Source: Nyssa sinensis
Lineage: Eukaryota > Streptophyta > Magnoliopsida > Cornales > Nyssaceae
Length of the DNA: 64,000 nt
Direction: 5' to 3'
Assembly (NCBI GenBank): GCA_008638375.1
Contig: CM018051.1
Coordinates: forward strand, 5,910,852 to 5,974,851
The translations under genes were made by a program, and so were the position numbers. The notes under the pieces are model-generated. The model saw only the letters and a program-made list of their open reading frames with translations. It did not search any database and was not told the origin of the DNA. This document shows positions 23,613 through 35,216 of the stretch, in pieces (position 1 is the first letter of the stretch; every line of letters starts with the position of its first letter).

Positions 23613-25524
23613 ATGAGCAGACACTATTCACTTGTTCCATCTACAGACACATTGTTATCAAAACTTCAAACCATAAGCAGCAGAACCAAAACAAACAGCT
23701 CATGGAACTCTCGCCTGAGAGAACTGGCCAAAGATGGCCAATACCAACAAGGTCTCAACCTCTACCGCCAAATGCTCCGCTCCGGCGACTCTCCCAACGC
23801 CTTCACGTTCCCTTTCGCTCTCAAATCCTGCGCTGCCCTCTTGCTGCCTGTCTCCGGCGCACAGCTCCACGGCCACGTGGTCAAAACGGGGTGCGAATCT
23901 GAACCGTTTGTACTAACTGCCTTAATTTCAATGTATTGTAAATGCCGTTTAGTTGACAATGCACGTAGACTGTTTGATGAAAATTCACAATCAAGAAAGC
24001 TTACTGTTTCTTACAATGCTTTGATTGCTGGGTACACCCACAATTCTCAATTCTCTAATGCAATTGTGTTATTTTGTCAAATGAGATTGGTGGGTGTCTC
24101 GGCTAATGCTGTTACGATGTTGGGTTTAGTCCCGGGGTGTACCATGCCGATGCATTTGTGCTGTGGGATGTCAATTCACGGATGTAATGTCAAGTGTGGT
24201 TTGGACACTGATTTGTCTGTGGAGAATTGTTTGCTAACAATGTATGTTCGGTGTGGGCCAATTGAACTTGCACGGAAGTTGTTTGATGACATTCCTGAGA
24301 AGGGGTTGATTACTTGGAATGCAATGATTTCTGGGTATGCGCAAAATGGGTTTGCTGGCCATGTTTTGGACCTTTACCGTGAGATGAAGATGTCCAGTAT
24401 ATGTCCTGACCCTGTGACGTTTGTTGGGGTTCTGTCATCTTGTGCTAACCTTGGCACCGAAAAAGTTGGTCGTGAGGTAGAATGGCAAATAGAATGTAGT
24501 GGGTTTGGATTTAACCCATTCCTGAAAAATGCCTTGATTAATATGTATGCTAGATGCGGTAATTTGGTAAGAGCTCAGGCTATTTTTGATGACATGCCGG
24601 AGAAAAACTTGGTCTCATGGACGGCAATTATAGGTGGGTATGGAATGCATGGGCAGGGAGAAATGGCAGTGCAACTTTTCGAGGAGATGATTAGAACTGG
24701 CGTTCGACCTGATGGAGCATTGTTTGTCAGTGTTTTGTCTGCGTGTAGTCATTCAGGATTGACTGCAAAGGGTTTGCATTATTTTGCTGCAATGGAGAGG
24801 AATTATGGGTTACGGGCTGGTCCAGAGCATTATTCTTGCGTGGTGGACCTATTAGGTCGGGCAGGTCGACTCAAGGAAGCTCAGGGACTGATTGAATCAA
24901 TGTCAGTGAAGCCTGACTGGTGCTGTATGGGGGGCCCTTTTGGGTGCTTGCAAGATCCATAGAAATATTGAGCTAGCAGAGTTAGCATTTGATCGGGTCA
25001 CTGAACTTGAGCCCACAAATATTGGTTACTATGTGTTGCTATCTAATATATACACTGATGCAGAGAATTTGGAGGGGGTATTAAGGGTTCGATTGATGAT
25101 GAGACATCGGAAGCTAAAAAAGGATCCAGGGTGTAGCTATGTTGAATATAAGGGGAGGACTAACCTCTTTGTGGCTGGGGATAGAAGTCATCCTCAAACA
25201 GAGGAGATATATACGATGTTGGATAGGTTAGAGGATTTAGTGAAGGAACTTGACGGGACTAAGAAGAACGATCAGGAGAAAAGAACTGAAGAGCTTATAA
25301 GTGGCTTGGGAGTGCACAGTGAAAAGTTAGCCATTGCTTCTGCGCTCTTAAACACTGGTGTGGGGACAGAGATCCTTGTGATAAAGAACTTAAGGGTATG
25401 TGGAGATTGTCACTTGTTTATAAAGTTGGTTAGCAAGATCGTGGATCGTCAATTTGTTGTTAGAGATGCAACTCGTTTCCACCATTTTAAAAGTGGAGTC
25501 TGTTCTTGCAATGACTATTGGTAA
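23613..25524 (+). CDS. MEF10: DYW-class PPR RNA-editing factor, MEF10-like, with one frameshift
   Basis: The intronless reading frame starts at ATG 23613. The first 435 codons hold an organelle-targeting-like leader and a run of P/L/S pentatricopeptide motifs (for example GLITWNAMISGYAQNG, NLVSWTAIIGGYGMHG). From WGALLGACKIHRN the protein continues in the next frame with the E/E+ region and a DYW deaminase domain: HSEKLAIA (catalytic HxE), CGDCH (zinc-binding CxxCH) and the terminal CSCNDYW. An extra T at about 24918 (GACTGGTGCT) explains the shift; without it PDGAVWGALLG would be continuous. It closely resembles Arabidopsis At3g11460 (MEF10), a mitochondrial C-to-U editing factor, along its whole length. 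As read, the product would end before the DYW domain. Confidence 0.92.
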
Positions 25525-25564
25525 GACTTGCTCAAGGTTTCCGAATTTCGGAATCAACATGCCC

Positions 25565-26030
25565 AATAGAAAAGAAATGAAATTCCAATATTTTGGTGAC
25601 ATGGGAAACTTTGCAGAGAAAGGTCAATATGAGTGAGTTTCAATTTTGAATATTGGGATTGCCTAATTTAGCTGAATGTGGCTGAAAGGGATATTTTCTG
25701 GAATGTTTTGCTAATTAGCGTTTTGTGGTTGAACACCTATACCTCAAGGGGAGCTGTCTGGACAAAGAATTTAGAGGGCAAGGTGCGTTGCTACTTCTTG
25801 AGAGATTTTAGTAGTCTCGGCCAAGCATTGAAGATTTTGGTTTTGATCACCACCTCTCTTAATTGAACAAATGGGAAGAGGCTTTTTGCCAATACAACTT
25901 GGAAAGCTTGATAGAGAATATATATATATATATATACATGTATATATATGATGATTCTACATTTCACAACAGAAATGGGTCAAAACAAGAGGTATATGTG
26001 CAGTAATTTTTGGGAAAAAAAAATTACCAG
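25565..26030 (+). repeat. Diverged direct repeat of 37900-38170
   Basis: Located in the likely 3' UTR and downstream of the PPR gene. Shared phrases in the same order include GAAATTCCAATATTTTG, GTCAATATGAGTGAG, AATATTTTCTGGAAT, GAACACCTATACCTC, AGGGGAGCT and ATGGGTCAAAACAAG. The second copy lies just downstream of the phosphopantetheinyl transferase gene. This copy has an added (TA)n insertion at 25919-25945. Confidence 0.8.
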
Positions 26031-26934
26031 AAGCCCAAACCTTTTTGGAAATGGAAATCAAAGAGGAAAACTCTCTTTGGTCGACATCCTATGTTTCTTG
26101 GATACAAATGTCTATTTTGTTTTCCATGTTCTTCATTTTTTAAGGTCAACTAATAGGCAAAATTCTGTAAACAGTTGGCTTGTATAGAGATTATTTGGAG
26201 AATGTTATATTATCAATGTTTCATTTAAGTTCTTTAATATTATCCTTTTTTGATGCTCTAAGGTATATTGGATTGAAGGGTTTTCAGTTAAAGGGTGTAT
26301 TATATGTTATAAACTTCACATCTTCGGGGGCCATCACTCTTGTATCTATAGTAAGAATTTAGAACAATTATAATTCTGGACCATTTAATTTAATTTATGC
26401 ACTCCCAATATTGTCTTCCAATTTATGGCGGCAATTTTTTTTCAATGCCACTTTTGTCACTGTACAACTTGACCCCTTCGATTTGTTATTGGAACAACCA
26501 AACAACACTGGGAACAACTGATAGCAATTGAGTAACTCTTTGTTCAACTGTTTCCATTTTTTTCCAATTTTTTATTTTTTTATTTTTTTGATAACCGAGT
26601 ATCCGCTCACAGTGCAAAATTTATTATAACAGTTGAACTAGCCATGCAAAATCTAGTCATTACGTTGGTGCAAACAGGAAACATCTCTTGAACCAACAGC
26701 TGTTCTGATGTTACTTTTCTTTTTTATTTTTAAATAGTTATTTTAATTGATGCTATGTTTTCCCCACTTTTTGTTATAAAGTAATATTATTTTTATGTGT
26801 GATGACAGCAACGTCCTGCCAGAAATCAACAAAACGTGGATATTAGAACATTGAGTTAACAGCACTGTTTTTTTTTTTTCAAAAAAAAAATTATGTTTAG
26901 TTGTTTGTTGAGAGAGAAAGAAACATTACTTGAT

Positions 26935-27018
26935 TTTTTGCTTTGAATGCGGCCATTGTAAGTAAACACAGCCAAAACCGCCTTCTCCCAGCAAAAATGT
27001 ACCTCCGTCTGCTGCTAT
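26935..27018 (-). pseudogene. Protein-kinase glycine-loop exon fragment
   Basis: On the minus strand, right after an acceptor-like CTTCCACAG, the sequence reads IAADGGTFLLGEGGFGCVYL. The LLGEGGFGCVY core is the nucleotide-binding glycine loop of plant receptor-like kinases. No other kinase subdomain is found nearby on either strand, so this is an isolated scrap. Confidence 0.5.
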
Positions 27019-27567
27019 CTGTGGAAGGAAAGCAAAGCTGGTTTCAGTTCTTCAAAGTCTGATATGCCTGTATTTTATGAAGTATCAAGACCTTTAAACA
27101 AATCGCAAGGTGATTAACAATAATCAAAATTGCAAATTAAGAACAGTAATCGGTTCATATTTCCTATTGATATTTGTTGAGTGATTGTGAACATTGGAAA
27201 AAAAATGTGACATCACTAAAGCTGGTTAATGATTTGAGAACATCACAAGGGTGTTGTGTGGAAATGATTAACTAAACAATTAAATTGATCTTCAACAAAA
27301 TAAAAAGATAAAGATTTACAAGATTCGACAAGATATCTATTAGAGCAAAGCACTTACAAATTCAAAATTTTCTTTACATCCAATGATGGTTCACACAAAA
27401 TCGACTGAAGAAACCTAAAAATAACACTTTTATATACGTGAGTTACAAAAAATTAAAAAAAAAAATTGGAATTGGAAGTCACAATCCCCACAAACCTATT
27501 TTCCACCACCCCCTCTCAAATATTTTGTTAGACCAATTAATAGTAGTAGTCAATTCAAGTCTAATTG

Positions 27568-27851
27568 TAGGGCTACAAATAAGTCAAGCTGAGTAATGAA
27601 TTGTTTAAGTTTGATTCGCTAAAATAAACGAGTTTCAAATTGTGTTCAAACTCGACTTGTTAATTTTTTGAGCCAATCGCGAATCGAGTTCGAGTACCAT
27701 AAATTTTTTACTTAACAAGCCGAGCTCAATAAATTAATGTATATTCAAGCATGATTTGTATATCTTACATGCCAATCACAAGCTTGATTTGTATATCTTA
27801 CCTGCTAATCACGAGACGAGTTCAAATAACTCTACTTATTTTACAACCCTA
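27568..27851. mobile_element. MITE, probably hAT type
   Basis: Left end TAGGGCTACAAATAAG, right end (reverse complement) ATAGGGTTGTAAAATAAG. The interior is AT-rich with repeated AACTCGA/CGAGTTC words and a 31-bp internal duplication (GATTTGTATATCTTAC at about 27754 and 27785). No convincing target duplication is left. Confidence 0.6.
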
Positions 27852-28336
27852 TCCAACTACTGTTAGACTAGAAGGCGTCATTTTTAACCCTCTTCAATAC
27901 AGAAGGAGCTCTCCAACAAGCAAAGAAAATAGTTCGGCCAGAAGGTTACGGGAGTCTCACGGTGAGTGAAACTTTTTCTCCTCCAACACATGCAGTTTTC
28001 TACATTTCCTACTCAAATGAATGAAAAGTGAAAAAATTCACTTGTTTTAGCATTATGTTTTGATTAGTAAGATGTGTTAACATTGACTGCAGAATCGATA
28101 CAGGATAGGTTACCATCTCTAATGCACAGCCTGTAGAGCCAAAACTGGTTGCCCCAAGGCACCAGAGTTCAGTCACATATAGGCTCATCACCTTGGAGTC
28201 AGTTCTTAGTTGCATTTGCATTTGTTTAGATGGACATCCACAAGCATGTAAAAGCAACAGTGTTAGTGCAGACTACTGATGGAAAAGTCTTGCATAAAAC
28301 CGGAACAGGTTAGAGAAACTCCACGAAGAAACATAG

Positions 28337-28369
<33 letters not shown>

Positions 28370-28489
28370 TAAAACATCAATGAATCGTACAACAAAATTC
28401 ACAAATGAAAAAACACAATGCACCAATTTGTTCCACCAGTCAGCATATCTGCCCACACTTTATCAATCCAATATAGAATCGCATGCCCT

Positions 28490-31400
28490 TCACCGCCAAG
28501 CTTCAACCCTTTCTGTCCTAGAGTTTAAACGGCTAACAATGCTGGTTTCCCGGCTCTTATCTACAGGTCCTGTTGCCCGAACCACAGCCTTCTCATTAAC
28601 TCTTTTGGGTCCTTTCTTGAAATATGAATTACTTGACTGCCCGGTCTTATGCTTGCGAGTATTTAGTCGAGTCCCTCCATTTGGACCATCAGAACCACCC
28701 TCTTCAAGACCATTTTTTGTGCTGTCAACTTGATTTGGAACCTCACCGGAGCAATTACCAACTAATTGTTCATTTCCTCCCAGAATGATATTCTCAATTG
28801 AAGTTAGAAAACCTTGAGTTTCACCTTCAGCTTTTGAATCATCATGATCACAAGGGTGATGAACAGAACTTTCTGAAAGAGATTCTTTTGCAACAAAGAA
28901 TAGCTCCTCTTGATTCACCTCATTAGTGTCCTTGGGAAATGGTTGCGAAGAGCGGCGGTGTCCATTGTCGTCAGAAGGCCCCGAGTGGGATGCCGGAGCC
29001 GAATCTATTATAGAGTCTTCTCTTTCTCTGAGTGTCATGACAGTAAGAGTCTTGAGAAAATTCATCACTTTGACTGCATACATCAATGCTGTCAAAGGAT
29101 CTGCCATCTGCAATCAGCATAAGTAATTCAAGCCTGTCATTGCACTTAAAACTGAACCAACAGTATAAACATAACCAAATCTTGGAGGACTCAATGAAAT
29201 GGAAGAAAAGAAATTGTAGCCAACCCAATGTTACTTGTAACGTGGATCTTTATAGTATGTGGAACGGGAACATGAATGAGAACATAGATCGTCATTTGTT
29301 ATAAAACGTGGTATTTTAGAGGTAGACTTCTTCGGATCACTTTATTAGAATGAAATATGTTTATTTGGAACGTGATATACTTTTTAATTGTATTTGTAAT
29401 TATATTCATATTAATATATATACACACACACTAGAAAAATTCTAACGAATCTAAACCATTATAAAATAAAAATTTCAATGATGTATATATGTATGTATTT
29501 TCTTATTTCTTGTATGAATTTTTTTGGAGTTTTTGATATTTCATATTGGAATACTAAATATTGCATTCTAAATCGCGAATAATCTATGTTTTGGATCGTG
29601 CAAGCCAATTCGATAAGGGGAAGAGCAAATTGTGGTAACTAGAGCCAAACCAAATCGTTGGGACCTGGGTGTGAGAATATGATTTTTTTTTTTTCCAAAA
29701 TAAAATGGTTATAAAATTACAGTTTTCATATCATGTAACATTTTTTTGGCAAAGCTTCAGGTTGGAGTCAAAAATGGACCACCCTCATCATGTTGTTGTC
29801 ATAACATCTACAAGAAAAGTGGTTGGGTGCACCTAACTTCCCTCCAACTGAATGAGTCATTTTCCTATTTCTTCCCAACCAATTCCATATTTCATTCCAA
29901 GTTCACTTTTTAACTAATTTCCTAGTTCCTTTTCATATTCACCCCAACAGAGTGACAACACTTGAAACCACGATATATATATATATATATATATATAGCA
30001 GGTCGGATCCAGGTTCCGGCCCATGCTTGACCCAACCCAACCATTTTGCCAGGCCTAATAAACTCTGATGAAAAGTGAAGCTTGGCAAACTCTACAAGAT
30101 TGTTATTAATTAATTTGGCTCAGTGCAAACATAACAATTGTGTGATTTATGCATTTGTCTCTGGAAAGTACTACTTTTCTGCTCACCTGAGTCATGTTTG
30201 GTGCAAACACCATAGCAATATTCCGAGCATTCATTTTATTCAGATTTTCCAATTGAGCAACATCAGCCATTAAGTTTATTGCCCAGTCCAGCAGAGCAGC
30301 TTCTGTTGGTGGAAGGAGCCTCACAAGCCGAGCACAATCCTCTTCTGATTGAGCTTGCATGACCTGCTCTGGCGAAAGAGAGTCCAACACCCCATTTGGG
30401 AGTTCTCTAAACCAAGCCTATAGGAAACACCAAAACTTCAAATTAATGCAAAATATCAGCAACTACAACATTGAAATCACCAGCATGATCGATAAGGAAA
30501 CTCTTCATTTTAGGCAGAGTGATTGTTATTTTGATCTCAAAGTAGTGCATATGAATGAAATAAGTGCAAGCCACATGTTAACAAAATTTCTTCTGTCACA
30601 AATTCTATGATGTAGGACAGTTATAGTACCCTAAAAATAAGGATATTTGTTTCCGAGTTGTATTAGGATTGTTTAGTTTCTATTTTTTATTGATTCCCAA
30701 TTTCTCTAGTTTCCTAGTTTTATTAGAATTAGTATAGGAAATATAGGAATTAATAGTTTCCTATTCGATTTAGTAGTTTTTATTGTATTAGGATTATGAT
30801 AAAAATAGTAGTTATAGTTTTCTAATCAATATAGTAGTATTCTAACTCTATAATAAGTCTTTATCGTCAAGTTTGAAATTCGACGTGTTCGATTCTCCTT
30901 CATGTTTCCGTTCCACATTATTCTAACCTTCTAAGTTCAGCTTTTTTATACAGAGAAGCATACATGGACATGCCTAATGCAATCAAAAGATTCAACACCC
31001 TAATGCAAAGCAATACCTTTATAAGACCTGCCAAGCAGTGCACATCAATGTCATCTGGCACCACTCCGCTATTTATTTGTTCCCTAACATATTCTTCTTG
31101 GCCATTCTCAGGATTGATTCTGAAAATTCCTTCTGCCTGCATGTTGAAGTTCACCCAACTTTCACAGTCAAACCACATAGTTAAAATGATAACCATCAAC
31201 AGCAAGAAATAAATAGATAATCTTTGGAATTAAATGCTTGAATCACATTTTTTTCTTATCAAATATAGGAAGAAAGGGGAGAAGATTTGTGTGCCACACA
31301 CCTGCAGGCCCCCTTGTGCATATAAGCATCTTTGCATCATCAGAAGTATTGTAGGTACACTGTTCCCTCTGGAGTCGAATGAAAGCTGCATAGACTCAGT

Positions 31401-33179
31401 TGAAACTCCAAATACACTTGCACTAGAGATGAAAAATATCAAAGTCAATAGTTTGACATAATGTAATTTGTGTCATACAAGTCCGCCAACATCATATAAT
31501 TACTACGAAGAATGGAAACAAGAAAATCAGACCCCAACGTCCAATGATGATGTTCCCCCCTCCCCGTTTAATGTAATTCTTCACAAAAAATAAAATTAAA
31601 AAGCATATATTCTGGTTCTCATAAACATGTTCAAATGTAATGGTTACTCAAATTTTCTTCAATGGTCACGTGAAGTTTTACTCGAATCTTTTGAAAAAAT
31701 TCCATCTTGTCCCAAAAGTTTTAAATTCCGCTTTAAACACTAATTTGAGTCTATGAACAATGTTTTCCAGATTTAGGTTTAACTTTGAGTAAAAATCGAT
31801 TTGGTATGAGTTTGAGTCAAGAGTTAGAGAGAGTTTTTTGAGAATTTTGACTCAGATTTATGATTGAATCCAAGTTTGAGGCTCCGTTTGGCGGAGCGTT
31901 TTGGCTGAAGCTCCAGAGAGGAGCTTCCTCTCCACGCCGTGATTCGGGGATACTCGACGCTGGGCCAAACGAGCGCTGAGTCATCATTGGAGAGGCCTCC
32001 ATAACTCCAACTATTTGGGATATCTATGGATAAACATACACAAATAGAGATGCAGGCTTGCATGCCTGCAAACATGAAATAATTATGAATATTTCACTTT
32101 TCAATGCCAAGAGAAGGAATGACTGCATCATCATACCAAAGGGAGGACCAGCCACAGAGTCCTTACAGATATCTACTTGCAGGAAATAGAAAGCATTTTC
32201 AATGACTAGAACTAGAAGGTCATCTTGCATCGGAAAAAGGAGATGGGCATGGACAAAAAACAGCAATGTAAAAGACCAAAATGGGGCCAAAGATTATAAG
32301 AGCACAAGGGCCATGAGGCTTGAACTTGAAAAGATTCAAATATACGCTACATTGTCATGTGGAATCTATTCCAACACCCAAAATAATTCAAACTTCTAAA
32401 TTCAGAAACTCCATAATTACTCCAGGTCTTAATTAAAGAATTAATCACAAAGATTTCCTATACAGAAATAAATTTAAAATAAATAAATAAAAAAGACTTC
32501 CATTTTGCAGGATTCATTATTTTTCTTATCATACTATGAAAAAGGAGACAATTGATATTGAATCAAACTGTAAGATTATGATAAATACAAATACCTAACA
32601 GTAAATAAATGATTGTCACTCAATTTTTTCATAAAAATCACCATCAAATGCCCATTAATAAAGGAAAAAAAAAAAAAAGAAACAATTATGTGAAAACCCA
32701 CAAATTCTCATAAAGAAAAAAGGAGAGAGAAAACATGGCACTAACCTGGCACTGGGAGGCCTCCTGGGAACTTCAGGTTCAAACTCAACAGGAAGTCCAA
32801 GAAAGCCATTGAAGCGATCAAAGGTGACATGGGCAACATGTCTAACGTTTGTTGGGCACCCAATCTCCATTGAAGAAGAAAAGTCTTCAACCCTCTCACT
32901 CTTACAAGTAATCAAGGACTTCCTGAACACAGTCACCAAAACGGCCAACAGAGAAAGCTGATCTCCCTCCTCTTTTTCTCTCTCCTTTTTCTCTACACCT
33001 CCTTCCTCCTCCTCCTCTGTATCTCTCCTGTATTCGGCTACGGGGTACGAAGTGGGATTGTTAATAAGGGTTTCATGGGTCTGTTGGTGGCGTAACCCAT
33101 CATTGAATGTAGGTGGTACACATGGTATGGAGCTTGGAGATGAAGGCAACTGAAATGGAGATTGTAGTATTTCCGTCAT
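28490..33179 (-). CDS. ROPGAP: CRIB-domain Rho/ROP GTPase-activating protein
   Basis: Five exons: 32746-33179, 31302-31422, 31017-31136, 30187-30417, 28490-29107. Phases close, giving 507 residues. Residues 58-72 are acidic and charged. A CRIB motif spans about 105-130 (IGCPTNVRHVAHVTFDRFNG). The RhoGAP domain runs from about 147 to 315 and contains EGIFRINPENGQEEYV, where Arg191 is the expected arginine finger, and NARNIAMVFAPNMTQ. The C-terminal 190 residues are Ser- and charge-rich. In plants this CRIB plus GAP pairing binds active ROP GTPases through CRIB and speeds GTP hydrolysis at the plasma membrane and cytosol. The closest remembered relatives are Arabidopsis ROPGAP1-4 (At5g22400, At3g11490). 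The start at 33179 follows a (TA)-rich leader. No break is visible. Introns hold two MITEs. Confidence 0.94.
31640..31880. mobile_element. AT-rich MITE copy, relative at 46062-46325
   Basis: Shares TTTGAGT(C/T)TATGAA, TTTAGGTTTAACTTTGAGTAAAAATCGATTTG and AATTTTGACTCAGATTTA with the copy between the phosphopantetheinyl transferase and SAUR genes. In ROPGAP intron 1. Confidence 0.65.
31881..31980. mobile_element. Short inverted-repeat element
   Basis: About 100 bp bounded by GGCTCCGTTTGGCGGAGCG and the inverse of GCGCTCGTTTGGCCC. The GTTTGGC end is common to several plant MITEs. In ROPGAP intron 1, directly beside the previous element. Confidence 0.5.
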
Positions 33180-33781
33180 ATTTTGTAATATATATTTATA
33201 TATATAGTGTGTGTGAGTCTATTGGTTTTTTGGATCTTGAGAAAGGGAAAGAATGGAGGAGTTTGGTGAGTTTTTTCTTTATTTTGGGGTTTGTTTTTGA
33301 TGGGTGGGTAGATTAGTAGATTACAGAGAGGAATAGGATAGGAAAATAGGGTATGAATGTTTTGAGCTTTTGAGTAGAGTTGGATTGAAGGAAGGGTTTT
33401 AGATGGTGGGACTTGAGCATCATCATTGTTCTTTTTCTTGCTTTATATGCATACAAATGTGTTCATATATATACACATTTGCTCTCTGTACCTGGCGTCC
33501 TTGCTGGCTTTGCTTTCGAGGTTAGCTACGAGAAAGTGAAGAGAAGAGCGAGGAAATATGACTGTATTTAGATAGATAGTTCCATCGTTGATTATTTTTA
33601 TGTTTTAAATAAATTTTTTTAGATAAATAAATATTTATTTAAATTTTTTAAAATATTCGTTTGAATATTTTTAAAATTAAAATGGACATTTAAAAAAAAG
33701 TGATAATAAATAATTTTTTTTAATATTTATTTCAAAACAGTTTTTTTAAATATTTGTTTTCACTGTTCACCTAACAAAGAC

Positions 33782-33813
<32 letters not shown>

Positions 33814-33899
33814 AACATGTATAATAATATATACTTTTAAGAGAAGTGTTAAACTAGTGTCGAAAGGCAAAAACTTGTAATTTAAATTTACTGTGTTAA

Positions 33900-34060
33900 T
33901 ATCATACATTTTGTTGGATTGTCCTTAAGGGGTGTGTTGGATTGTCCTCAGCGTTAATCTCACATCGCCTTTGCACAACCCACCTGCGTAATATATAAGT
34001 GTTCTCTCTACCTCATAAGAGCCCTCTCTACCTCTCTTTAACACCTGAGTTTTAAGGATG
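33900..34060. mobile_element. LTR-like fragment
   Basis: Contains a duplicated GTTGGATTGTCCT, the phrase AATCTCACATCGCC and a TATATAAG promoter-like box, all typical of plant LTR/TRIM sequences. No partner LTR is seen. Confidence 0.4.
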
Positions 34061-34841
34061 AACTAATTAGGAGTTGGGTCTCCAAATTTTCAATACATTT
34101 AATACATATAATTCACACACGTTCAAATTACACGTATCAATCAATCATGAGATTTTAAACTCTACGACTACAATATTTCTCATACCTTTAATATAAGAGT
34201 ATATATATTTGTAAAGTCTTTGAGAAGAATAAATATTAAGTAGGATACTTTCAGAAAAATCGATAATTATATTCTAAGTTACGTATGTGGTCATCGAACC
34301 CACCGATGGGAGTAACTATGAAATAACTAATATTTTTTCTTCAGTGAGATGGAGATGAAGAATGGGATGGGTGCTTTTTCTGCTTCTGTTGAAATGTACT
34401 ATGAATTCAGTTCAAAATCAGTTGTTTCACTTAAAATTTAAGATGGATTTAATTTATCTAATAATAATTAGTGAAAAAATGACTCAAATTCTTGGCACAA
34501 CAAACAATTTCACCTTTTAGTACCATCTATACCAATTGAGTACGTTTATCTTATATATATATATATATATATATATACGTACAGTACATGTATATGTACT
34601 TATACGTATGTGTTTGAACACGATACTCATTAAAAGATGATTAAGATTTATTTGCTCGGATATGTGAACCTTGGTTTGTTGGCAAGTGACAATGTGACAA
34701 TATTCACCACCAAGAAGAGTGAGAAGAATAAGAAGGAGATGAAAGGGGCAAAAAAGTGCCTGGAGTAGTAGTAAAAAAATCACTCTGTCATAACCTTAAT
34801 CATATATTGCCACCAAACACTTATGCCACTTTCCACTTGAC

Positions 34842-34930
34842 TATATATATAGATATAGATATATATATATATCTATATCTATATCTATATATATATACAC
34901 ACACACATATACACATATACATACATATAT
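34842..34930. repeat. Compound AT microsatellite with dyad symmetry
   Basis: (TA)n, then GATATAGATA, (TA)n, then CTATATCTATATCTA, (TA)n and finally (CA)n. The GATATA and TATATC blocks mirror each other around about 34868, so a long hairpin is possible. Confidence 0.9.
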
Positions 34931-35071
34931 TGTAGGAAGGAAAACTTGGCAAACGGCTCTCTCATGAGAGAATATTCTGCTTAATACATATTTCATTATC
35001 AACCCCCATGCACTAACGAGTTATGGACAAGTTATTCGGTGACATTGTTACTGCATATTATTATTCGATTC

Positions 35072-35216
35072 AGAGGCCGTTTGGCCAGGTGACTGTTTGT
35101 TTTTTCTTACGTTAGGAGCAAAAGCTCTTCTTATTAGCTTTTAAAGAAAACACGATTTTGAGTATTCCTGCCGCTGAGTCAAGCAGGGCCTCAGTGAAAC
35201 TATCTCTAACAATTTT
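35072..35216. mobile_element. Small MITE-like element
   Basis: Left end GAGGCCGTTTGGCCAGG; inverse of the right end ACTGAGGCCCTGCTTGA. The GAGGCC(C/G)TGTTTGG type of terminus is frequent in plant MITEs. The target duplication is unclear. Confidence 0.4.

Larger units (their letters stand above)
26031..28489. other. Spacer between the PPR and ROPGAP genes
   Basis: No intact gene is seen. It holds a kinase P-loop scrap (26935-27018), a hAT-like MITE (27568-27851), and from about 28050 probable 3' UTR or flank of ROPGAP with a (TA)n(GA)n run at 28338-28368. Confidence 0.55.

Noticed and set aside
23606..23959. Other frames open over the start of the PPR gene
   Set aside because: Only the frame from ATG 23613 shows PPR motifs; the others end quickly and have random composition.
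33113..33316. Plus-strand open frame over the ROPGAP start
   Set aside because: No conserved motif; it lies antisense to the leader and first exon of ROPGAP.
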